From the NCBI GenBank assembly GCA_907163375.1, contig CAJQUW010003156.1:1-64000 (forward strand): a DNA stretch of 64,000 bases, read 5' to 3'. The first letter of the stretch is position 1. Each line of letters opens with the position of its first letter. The position numbers and the translations under genes are program-made. This document shows, one piece after another, positions 55,216 through 64,000 of the stretch. The notes beneath the pieces were generated by a model. That model saw only the letters and a program-made list of their open reading frames with translations, searched no databases and was not told the origin of the DNA. Source of the DNA: Prostheceraeus crozeri. Lineage: Eukaryota; Platyhelminthes; Polycladida; Euryleptidae.

Positions 55216-57438
55216 GCAACGATATTTGGAAGCCGCTATTAACAATCGTGGCGCGGATGAGAGAATCGCCCTCGTCCTTTTTTGATGACGGAAATGTAAG
55301 ATTTATTTCTGATTGATATTTCTGTTGATTTTTTCTGGTAATGAACGTTTAACTTATCATCTAAGTTTCAAAGTTGAGTAATTTTTCTCATTATGCGCTA
55401 GAGTGGAATCCTCATTCTAGCATTTCGCCCGGGCCATAAGAATTCTCATGTAAATATTCAGCTTAATTGAAAATAATTAAGAGTTTCCCAAAAATGAGCA
55501 GTTTTTATTATGTGTTTCTTCGATTTAGAATCCAATTTTTTTCAGCAGAAGAATGTTTTTTTGAGATTCATGCCATTTTCTGTCGAAGTTCGTTCAGAAA
55601 TCTGTAGACCGATGCATAGGATATTCAAAGCAAGTTTTTACTTCACAGTAACACGGCAAGACAGAGGTTGATTGTTCAGTCTATCAGTCTTTTTTGATCG
55701 AGTGGTGATTCTCCAGAAATGTTGAAATCGACAGGATTAATGACATCCGGTATAACACCGAAAGCCGATATATTTCTCCTTTAAGTCAATCGAAAGGTTG
55801 CAAAAAGCCAGGAAACCCTCTAAACTTTTCCAATTTGCATTGTCATGTGCTAATTTTGAGGAACCTCTAAATTCCTTCTATGTCAAGTGAAACTTCACAT
55901 GAAAGCGTCTGTGGATATAACTGATGGACGTTGTACGGCTGAGTGGAATTCAGATATTTAGAAAAATGCTCCATCAATTATGCACTTAGTCCCTTCTCCG
56001 AATGAATGTTCAATTTGTATGTAGATGTATATATGCTTCAGCGGTCATTGCTCCTAACCTTGACAGCACTAACTATGATATAGTATTATTGTCCATGTTT
56101 TTATTCAAATTTAAGAACAAAACCGCATCAGACATTCTTGTGAGTCTGTACATAAAATCCGTTTAACTGCTCAGCTTTGGCAATCCTGTAAGCATCGTAC
56201 AAAGAGTGTGGAGTAAGGAGAGCTTGCCAGATGACTTGAGTACTGGAGTACAAGTTCATTTTCACAACAGTGACGGCAGAGAAGGCTGTAATAATTACAA
56301 AGACACATCGCTGCTCTCAGTGGGATACAAGATCTTCGCGAAAGTACTAAAAAGACGCCTCAGACCTTTTTATCGCTCAGCAATTGGCTGGAATAGTAGA
56401 ATGGAAATCCGCCGTCCATCACGTGTTCAATTTTGAATTATAGTAGATAATTCTAAAAGAATTAATACAAAGTAGATTTAATAAGCAAGGAAATAAAAAC
56501 AAACTGAGCTTTAGCGCTTTCGATAGCTCTAGTCATAAGATAACGTCATTAAACAAAGGATGCTAAATGGTCTTTCTTCAAAAGCTAAAGACATTAATTC
56601 ATATAGGTGGCAGTCATGAAAAGAGAGTAAGTGAAATTACTGAAGTCGTGACATGGACCACAGGAAATTAGCATAGACAAGACAAATTAGCTAAATTTTG
56701 TTTTCCTTGCTTAAATTCAGTAGATGGAATGTCTGTTTTAAATTCACAAAGTGAATACTCGTTCGGTGTCATGTACTTCTTGATTGATGCAAAATGAAAT
56801 GTCTTAATTGTGAAAATTTCCCTTGACAAGACTAATTTTATTCACAAAATTTTGTACACCACATGAAATGACTTACGTATCAAAGAGTGCTGTAAATAAA
56901 CTGTACCTGACTTTCACTGCCAGCATTTTCGGTCTACGAATTTATAGCGATCTCCATTTCAGAATATGCATTTTGCAATTAAAACATTCAGACTCAACCC
57001 AAATGAAGATAATGACTGGAACAGTCCAATAATGATTACTGGATTAACTGATAATTTTGGGTATAGGCTACATTGGAATGGCGATTAGATATAATTAAAT
57101 AATGTGTGAGCAAAGTGTTCTATTACTCATCGCTTTCTCTGTTCTAGTTCAAATATGCGCACGTGCTGGCATGAACCTAACATAAAACTCTGCTATAAAG
57201 CCACATTGATCCATGCAAATACTTACTGCATCTTTCATATTTTCAGGAGCCCGTTCGCATCGGTGGAACGATCCAGAATCCAAAAAATGTAGTATCTGTC
57301 AATGGACTCGAGGTTTTGACAAATGGCACCGCACAAACGGTGACTATATTTACTATGGCCTTCTTGGCCTTCAATTTAAATCATATACCATCACAAGAAG
57401 GCACTTTAGAGTGCCTAGAATGCCTTCTTGGCATTTGA
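55216..57438 (+). CDS. Last two exons of the SAMD3-like gene
   Basis: 55216-55295 (acceptor TTTCTTCAG, donor GTAAGA) reads NDIWKPLLTIVARMRESPSS in the phase that fits the next exon. 57247-57438 (acceptor ATTTTCAG) reads EPVRIGGTIQNPKNVVSVNG and continues to FTMAFLAFNLNHIPSQEGT, ending in TGA. This matches the end of SAMD3-like proteins, where a 'G-x-x-x-x-x-x-x-V-x-V-x-G' strand is followed by 'F-x-x-x-F-x-F-N-I-x-Y'. The exons join in phase 0. The intron between them holds a LINE fragment (56206). Confidence 0.5.
56206..56436 (+). pseudogene. LINE reverse-transcriptase fragment
   Basis: Reads VWSKESLPDDLSTGVQVHF, then NNYKDTSLLSVGYKIFAKVL and RRLRPFYRSAIG. This is the first conserved block of non-LTR reverse transcriptases (W-x-x-x-x-P-x-x-W...NYRGISLL...Y-K-I). 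It stops at 56436 and no later blocks are visible. It lies in the last intron of the SAMD3-like gene. Confidence 0.8.
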
Positions 57439-57455
57439 CGAAAATTCTGTAAAAA

Positions 57456-57620
57456 ATGTGCCGAACAGTGCATGAACATGTTGAATCTTGTCTCATTTTA
57501 TTGAAATTTTATCCTCTATCGGGTACATCATTTTTTAGTAACAATTTTATAGGAAATGTGCCGAACAGTGCATGAAAATTATAGATTTTACTTAACCCTC
57601 TATCGGGTGCATTATTTTTT
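57456..57620. repeat. Duplicated blocks downstream of the last exon
   Basis: ATGTGCCGAACAGTGCATGAA occurs at about 57456 and 57556, each followed by a CCTCTATCGGGT-CAT-ATTTTTT block (about 57511 and 57597). This is a tandem duplication of some 90-100 bp with drift, in the likely 3' UTR. Confidence 0.7.
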
Positions 57621-59028
57621 TATGTTCTAAAGTTAATATTTTGTAGATATGTTTCGATTGTTTATCGATGCAACTAATTATGACATCAAGCTGATTTATG
57701 ACCGAATTAGTAATTTATGAACAACTTTTGAGATTGTGGCATATATTCTGATCCTTCGTTCGGTTGAGGGCTGAATAAGGAATAATGTTTTCTACCTTCA
57801 GTATTTAGGCACGTGTGAAACATCTCATCGAGCTAAATTGCTCTAACGTCACACTGGGATTATCTATGACACCTAGATCAAAAGCTCCTTGTACAACTGC
57901 AACGAAGAGTTCGATGTATTTTAGTGAATGCACATAGAACAAATTAATGAAATAGTTACGAGTTTGATAGAACTACTGTGTTTTCTCTCAATTGTCTTAT
58001 TATTAAGTAAGACTTCGCAGTAGGTGTAAATACAAACGAATTGAATTATCGCACTGCAATACTATGACGCAATCTTCGTTTGGGTAGTTAAAATAATTTC
58101 TGATGCATCCTCTCTCCCATCAAAGGTAATCGAAGTATACGACGTTGAAGCAGGATAACCTCAAGGATTTTTTCCAAATGGATCGAGAAGTAATTGAATT
58201 TGATTGTTAAAATTTGCAGCATGAAGTTCACTATCGTCAGCTTCATTGGTACTCTTGCGATCCACTGATGTCGTGAAAATAATTCCATGTCAACATCTTA
58301 AATGCATGCATGTATAGTAGAACTCATAGTATGCATACATGCACACTTGCGCATAATTTGTTGTTATGAAATTGTGTAAATAATTAAACTATGTGACAGG
58401 AAGTGCTGAAAGAGTTAACTATCAGTGTTCAACATTCCCCATCAGCCGATATTGCGGTGGTCATGCTGTGATTTAAGTAATGTGAAGAAAGCTATCTACT
58501 AGCTTGTTATATAGAGCTCATATTTTTAGAGCTCATATTTTTTGTAATTTAGATTTTCTCAATCCACAAATACCAATTCGTCATAATCAGCTCTGAAGAT
58601 TTTCGACTTGTAATTAAAAAATATGCAATCTCATTTTGAGCGTTTTCTTTTTAGTTTTTACAAGCAATTCATCCTTTTTGTGTATTCTATATTGTATTCT
58701 TGTTTTATATTCTTACAGTGAGTTGCTTTCTATGTATCTCCTGATAGTCTTTCTGGAAGCATTTATTTTAGTCCTCGTCTCTCAAGTATCAATGAAAATA
58801 GCATCATTGATAATTACACAGCTCGGAATAGACAAAAATTAATTGATCAGGTGGGAATGCTAGTTAATAATTAATGGGAAAGCTATTCAGTGAATCCCTT
58901 CCACTAGCAAGATATTCGGCATCCCTAGTCTACTTATGTAGTGAAATCAGTAGTGCAGTACCACATGCAAAATTGTACGTTGCAATGCATTTTGCGGTGA
59001 AGCGAGCCAATAGGAATGCAGGAATTGC

Positions 59029-59125
59029 ATGAACTCACGGCAACACTCGCCACGAATTCGCCTGCAATTGGCAACAATAGGGCGTGGCATGATAATGTTT
59101 AACAGCTGCATTAGTTCGTGGCGAG
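59029..59125. repeat. Inverted repeat, possible MITE core
   Basis: AACACTCGCCACGAA (about 59041) pairs with TTCGTGGCGAGTGTTGGC (about 59115) across about 60 bp. GTTCGTGGTGA-like copies recur to 59200, which suggests part of a small foldback element. Confidence 0.45.
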
Positions 59126-60661
59126 TGTTGGCCACTCGTACTTCCTGGTGTTCACTTTTGTTGCCAGTGTTTCGTGGTGAGTTCGTGGTGACTTTGGTGG
59201 CGAGGCATTTACAGTGTACATTCATTTCTTACCCGAGCGTAAATGTATGGAAATATTCGACTTCAAAGTGCATTCAGAAATCACATTCGTTCATTTCAAA
59301 ATTCTAATTCCTAAATAATTCAAAATCATCAGATGCTTGTACAGCCTACTGTATAAAAAAAAATAAAAATAAAAAAATAAAAAAAATATTCAAAATATGA
59401 CTTCTTAGTCAAGCAACAGATGCTTATTCTATTGTCGTTAGGTGCTTGAGAACTTGTATCAATTTCTTGGAACAGTGGGGTTTGATAAGTACCTCGTTCA
59501 ATTGACACATTATGAAACTTACATTTCAATGAAAAGTTTCTTGATTAATTCGATCATATGGATTGAATAAACTGGTCGAAATAGTTTCACGTACCATAAT
59601 AATTTACTTATCTATCAACTCTAACCTAGTCATAAAATGAAGTAACATGTTGAAGTGTCAAGTAGTCTTAAATACTGATAAAAGGAATTTCATCTACACA
59701 GCCTGTACCATGACATAACGTGTCAACAGAGCAGGTCTGCGGCTAATTAATTAAGAATCTGATTCTCTGACAAGTGACTCTGTGAAGTTCTGACAGCACG
59801 AGTCTTGTCTGGGATTCGCGTTTGGATCCCTGTCCTGAACGCTGTCCAAGCAAGTCTACAGTTATACCCAAAATTCTGGAAATTTTTGTGTTGTACTACT
59901 ATGATAATAATTAATTAAAATGTCAAGCTGCGATTCCTCAAATTTCATTGAAATATGATTACAAGTTGAAATTAAAGTCTAAGTCTAACTTATACGTTGA
60001 GATAAGTTCCTGAAATTATCTTGTGAAACTTGATGTGACACACATTCATCCCTTGTCTATTCGTTTCAGCCTGGTGAAGGAAAATCTCAAAGCCATGAGC
60101 CAGTGGGCTTCTGTTTCGTATTTGATATCAATTATCTATATGAAATGGAAACCAGTTGGTTACTGGATTGTTCATCATCTGAACAACTGTGATCATCTGT
60201 TCATAACTGGTGCGGTACTCATGAAAAGTAATCCGAGCAAATACTCCTCTTCTCAAGAAATATGAACCAATAAAAGTAGGATTTTACAAATCTATTTGGC
60301 TATACTATAGTGCCAGCTTAATTAAGTCACAGATAAACTTGTGATAGATAATATTAGTAAAGATATATAGACTTTCAAATAACCAGTGCATGTATAGAAA
60401 AATGTTTTAAATCATTTAACCAAAAAATTATCAAATACCTCTTAAAATTATATATGAAACTATTAGATCAACTAATAGTAATGTGTCAAAATTTTGACTA
60501 ATTTTGACGATCGTCTAGGTCCTACAATATCCCCTTAGGTCCTATAATATCAAACATTTGGTAAATATTTTAACAAGTGTTTTCCATTTAATGTATTAGT
60601 TAGGGAAGCATTTAAATTATTTGATATATTACCTGGTAGATCTAAATGGTAGCCTACTGCT

Positions 60662-60790
60662 TAAATGGTGCAGATGTCTAACTCAATATATCTATCTGGT
60701 GCAGAGGTCCTATGTGTGGTGCAGAAGTACTATGTATTTATAGTCACGCGGTGCAGAAGTCCTACTTAAGGTGGTTCAGAAGTCCCACAT
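60662..60790. repeat. GGTGCAGAAGTCCTA short repeats
   Basis: At least five variants of GGTGCAGAAGTCCTA occur irregularly (about 60667, 60699, 60718, 60749, 60773). An earlier related block GGTCCTACAATATC / GGTCCTATAATATC lies at 60518-60551. No reading frame is maintained. Confidence 0.6.
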
Positions 60791-61347
60791 ATTTATGTAT
60801 ATGCCTATTTCAAAGTCACATGGAAGAAAGGGGCTGTATCCAGTGGTCATGAAACTTCTACACAATCTTTATAACGTTCTACTAATTGTTGTAGAGTGAA
60901 AAAAATCGGATCTTGTCAATATAAATTAGAGCTTCAAAGAAAAACAGGTTTTTGAAAATGCGATGTTTCTGTGGTCAAACAACCTCGATTTGAGGAATTT
61001 TCAGCAGGAATAGGTCAGGAGGGTAGGTCTTCCCCATTATCTATGTATTCCATTACTATATATTCGTAAAATTGTTCGGGGAAAAGATTCCATATTTGTA
61101 CGTATACCCAAAAATATATATTATTCACGATTTTTAGAACTTCGTGGTGGGTACAGGGTCTATCGAAAATTACTTCATTTTCTCTGTGGGTGTAAAAGTC
61201 ATGGATTTTTTGTGCGCATTTCTAAAATTAATTTTCAGCTGTATTACATAATTCGATATCAGAAAGTTCGAATCTGCTATTATTTCATAAATATTCCCTC
61301 AGGAAATGACCTTTAATTCATCCCAAAATAGCTTACTTTCATATACT

Positions 61348-61462
61348 TAATGTATCTGAGGGCCAGTGGGTATACCACATGTATCTCAGGGCCGCAAAAT
61401 ATGTGTACTATGTGTATGTGAGGGCCAATGCGTATATCAAATATATCTGAGGGCCCTCTTAA
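61348..61462. repeat. TATCTGAGGGCC short repeats
   Basis: Four variants (TGTATCTGAGGGCC, TGTATCTCAGGGCC, TGTATGTGAGGGCC, ATATCTGAGGGCC) occur within 115 bp, each followed by GTATA-like sequence. Together they look like a degenerate tandem array. Confidence 0.65.
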
Positions 61463-61968
61463 GTTTGCATAACCCATTGCCTCAACATATTGAGTACTGA
61501 TGACCATATTGAGTTCCGATAGCTTAACTCGTTCAAGACTCTAACCGACAAAGACTACACAGATAAACGAAGTCACTGAAAATCAGCATGTTTCCAGCTG
61601 AAACATTGCAATTACATTCAAATTCTTGATCATTGAATTTCCGTGAATAATCAGTCTGTTTCTTGATACGGATTAGAAAGAATTTGCAAGATTTAATATC
61701 TTTGATATTCAGTAAGATTTAAGTACTGAAATCCGTCTGATTGTGTCTGAATTTGGTTCTTTAAAGAATGTGAAGGAATTGTGATGTAATTTTCACTGAA
61801 AAGTATGTGTCTGGTTTATAAAGTAACAACAATACTAGATTTCCTAAGAATCAGGACGAACTATCATGTCTTTCGAAAAGGAGGAATCAGCCTGGATTTT
61901 GAAGAAAATAGAGATGCATGATTTTGTTGCTCATAGGAATTTATATAGCTACTTGTCTGATTAAAGGA

Positions 61969-62044
61969 GTAGCGAACTATTTTAACAAGCAGAGAATGTG
62001 AATTGGGTAATTTGCATTCTCTGCTTGCTAAAATAGCTCGCTAC
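61969..62044. ncRNA. 76-bp near-perfect hairpin, candidate short foldback or small-RNA precursor
   Basis: Two 30-bp arms (GTAGCGAACTATTTTAACAA through GCAGAGAATG, and its complement) pair at 28 of 30 positions around a 16-base loop. Size and arm length would suit a microRNA precursor, but a tiny MITE is equally possible. Nothing in the sequence distinguishes transcription. Confidence 0.4.
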
Positions 62045-62838
62045 TGAATCTACTGAATATCATTTTGCATGAAGCTTAAGTCACTGATATTGTGTGTTAA
62101 TTTTCAAAAATTTGAAACACTTGACGTCAGCTGACCAAAGACGGTCCATTGAGAACAACAGGATTGTAGTTTGTTTCCTATCTAGCCCTTATATATATGT
62201 TAAGTATCTTTGAAATTACCACATTCAGATTTATAACTTGAGCTAGTTTTATAGTGTCCAACGTAGGCACACATACATAGCTTTGTGGTGCATGAGAAAT
62301 CGACCAAGAGACTTAATTTTATAGTATCATGGCCTACCTGAAAAAATTTGCGTCTCTTATTGTAATTTAGATACTTGACTTAGTTTTCGCTTGCATACAA
62401 TATGCTCCATCAAAACAGCTCCATCAGATTTTCCATCAAAACACTTGATTATAAACTTTCTTTGTTTAAGGCGCTTTTACGTGAACAGTTCCAGAAATAA
62501 AAATTAATCACTGCAAAAGTAGAATTTGTTGAAATTACTGCATTCAACTTAAGTTTCTATTGATCGGGATATTGAACGTCTATTTTTATTAATTAGTACA
62601 TGAATAAGTTGATAAACGCTTTTGTATTTCATTGGTGTACTTTTAACAACTATTTTCTCACATCAATTTTGACCAATCCGAAACACTCTAACTGAAGGGA
62701 TATGAAATATCTGGAGAAGTATTGACACATTTTGCGATATTTTATCAGCTGTTAGGCGTTCATCACATGTCATTAATAGTCACACCCGTCGAGATTCCCG
62801 TATTGCTTACTATCTGTTAGCTGTGTTAACCGTTACTA

Positions 62839-63191
62839 ATGTACAGGCATAGAGCTAATTTAGAAAGTAAGTTGGTTTATGTTAGAAGACGGAGAATTAC
62901 AAGTAGCACAAAAGAAATGAGAAGCCACTCAAGTACAAGCAGTGAATGTGAATCTGATGATACAGATCATACGAATTTAGAAAGACATGCGAGTTTGCAG
63001 GTGAAACAAGTGACAGAAGAACATTCAGATGAAAATAGTGATTCATATGAAGATTTCCAACCAGTTAGATGTTCCACACCAACGAGAAACTTTGTAGAGT
63101 TAGACTGTCCAAGTGTTTCACTTATTTCAGAATCCACTTCTTTAGGATCTTCCATCGATGAACAAAACGAAGCGTCTTCCTCTCCTATGTA
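62839..63191 (+). pseudogene. Ser/Glu-rich ORF interrupted by a mariner
   Basis: From the ATG at 62839 about 117 codons are open, beginning MYRHRANLESKLVYVRRRR and then strongly Ser-, Glu- and Asp-rich (SSTSSECESDD). At TA 63190-63191 a mariner end starts, and the remaining codons to 63276 are read from the transposon. The original C-terminus lies beyond the window. No family recognised; it could be a host protein exon or a transposon accessory ORF. Confidence 0.4.
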
Positions 63192-64000
63192 CGAGGGCAA
63201 GTCAAAAATTATTTGCACTTTTTCATTTTTGATTTACGAGTCTATTCATCACTCGATTGCTTCTGTTTCTTGGTAAAGAGTTAACTGCACCACTCCTTTC
63301 TGTGTCTGCTTTTCAGATTCCAGGCTTACTGAAGCACTCTTAGCTGCCACTCCTATTTGTGAATGAAAGGAAGTGAACACAGCTTAGCGCCGATCGCTTA
63401 AATAAGAAAGTGTACGGTCAAAACAATTCATTAATGCTCGAGATGTCTGCGCCACTCTCCGTCAGCACCGAAGAAGAACAGCGAGCTGTTATCCGCTTCC
63501 TATGGTCTGAAGGTGCTCCGGGAGCCCACATCCATCGCAGACTATCGATTCAATATGGCGACAACTGCTTAAGCAAAAGAAGTGTTTACCACTGGATTGA
63601 TCACTTTAAGGCTGGTCGCACAAGTGTATCGCACCAAGAAGGAGCCGGACGTCCTCGAACATCGACAGGGTCGGATAAGATCGAGCAAGCTGAGGAGATG
63701 GTAATGGAGGACAGAAGAGTTACAGTCGACATGGTGGGCGTGAAGCTAGGAGTAAGCCACTCACAATATTCTTCACAACGAACTTGGGTTCCGAAAAAGT
63801 GCCACAGCTTACTGAGGCACACAAAGACAATCGACGAACTATCAGTCAACGGCACCTGCAACGCTATGAGAACGAAGCGAAGATTTCCTGAAGAATAATC
63901 ACCGGTGACGAAACCATTTCGAGCCGGAGAGTCAATGACATGGAAGATCCAAACTCACCGGTCCCGAAGAAATTCAAGCATCTGCTGGAAAGCTTATGCT
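63192..64000 (+). mobile_element. mariner transposon, right end outside the window
   Basis: The left end CGAGGGCAAGTCAAAAATTA directly follows a TA and matches the familiar start of mariner inverted repeats. A mariner transposase begins about 240 bp in. The right inverted repeat is not in the window. Confidence 0.8.
63434..64000 (+). pseudogene. mariner transposase, N-terminal half, broken
   Basis: From the ATG at 63434 the frame gives the paired helix-turn-helix region: EQRAVIRFLWSEGAPGAHIH, then SKRSVYHWIDHFKAGRTSV and a GRPRTST-type linker. After VSHSQYSSQRT the sequence shortens relative to the family, with WVPKK retained. The frame stops at 63898. The first catalytic motif (ITGDETIS) follows at about 63895 in another frame, so at least one frameshift is present. 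Later catalytic residues lie outside the window. Confidence 0.8.

Larger units (their letters stand above)
57621..62838. other. Long non-coding stretch
   Basis: No convincing gene. Contents seen: an inverted-repeat segment at about 58930-59225 (AACACTCGCCACGAA pairs with TTCGTGGCGAGTGTT), an A-rich run at 59357-59390, GGTGCAGAAGTCCTA and TATCTGAGGGCC repeats at 60660-61460, and a 76-bp hairpin at 61969-62044. Short frames such as 58636-58842 and 60023-60265 have no motif or splice support. Confidence 0.4.

Noticed and set aside
58636-58842. Hydrophobic 68-codon ORF resembling a membrane segment
   Set aside because: T-rich low-complexity DNA gives such frames by chance; no start context or neighbouring exons.
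1-64000. CRISPR arrays, tRNA and rRNA genes, bacterial operons
   Set aside because: None recognised; the repeats seen are transposon ends, minisatellites or tandem duplications, and the gene structures are eukaryotic.

Overview
This is AT-rich animal (invertebrate-type) nuclear DNA. Coding regions are split by GT-AG introns, AATAAA poly(A) signals occur, and there is no bacterial operon structure. DNA transposon superfamilies (Kolobok, CMC/Chapaev-like, piggyBac, pogo/Tigger, hAT-like, mariner, IS630/Tc1-like), LINE remnants and a Polinton-like block fill most of the window. I cannot place the species from sequence alone. Family names rest on motif recognition by eye; no search was run.

Layout: 3-1806 holds a compact run of plus-strand ORFs, open at the left edge, that looks like part of a Polinton/Maverick-like element. 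1788-6097 carries exons of a DUF4806-like protein, with MITEs and a pogo-derived remnant in its introns. 7181-8242 is an uninterrupted IS630/Tc1-like transposase. 8315-22134 is one Kolobok element (about 160-bp TIRs, TTAA target duplication, THAP domain) containing two further transposons: a CMC/Chapaev-like one at 12284-17276, inserted inside the Kolobok transposase gene, and an unclassified TIR element at 17831-21788. 22403-25047 is a decayed piggyBac. 25291-26351 is a three-exon zinc-finger gene fragment. 27449-28177 is a hAT-type MITE. 28834-34993 is a LINE fragment split by a hAT-like element (30009-34944).

From 37576 to 57438 there are host-like exons. The first three chain in frame, and together with the last exon they recall invertebrate/fish SAMD3-like proteins. 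Their introns hold a pogo-like element (43558-49493), itself split by a piggyBac (44323-47317), and a Tigger element (50465-52674). From 57439 to 62838 I see mainly non-coding DNA with short repeats and one strong hairpin. The right end is a Ser-rich ORF interrupted by a mariner (from 63192) that runs off the window.

The main biology is transposon nesting that can be solved to the base. In two cases, removing the inner element and one target duplication rejoins the outer transposase reading frame exactly. No tRNA, rRNA or CRISPR array was recognised.
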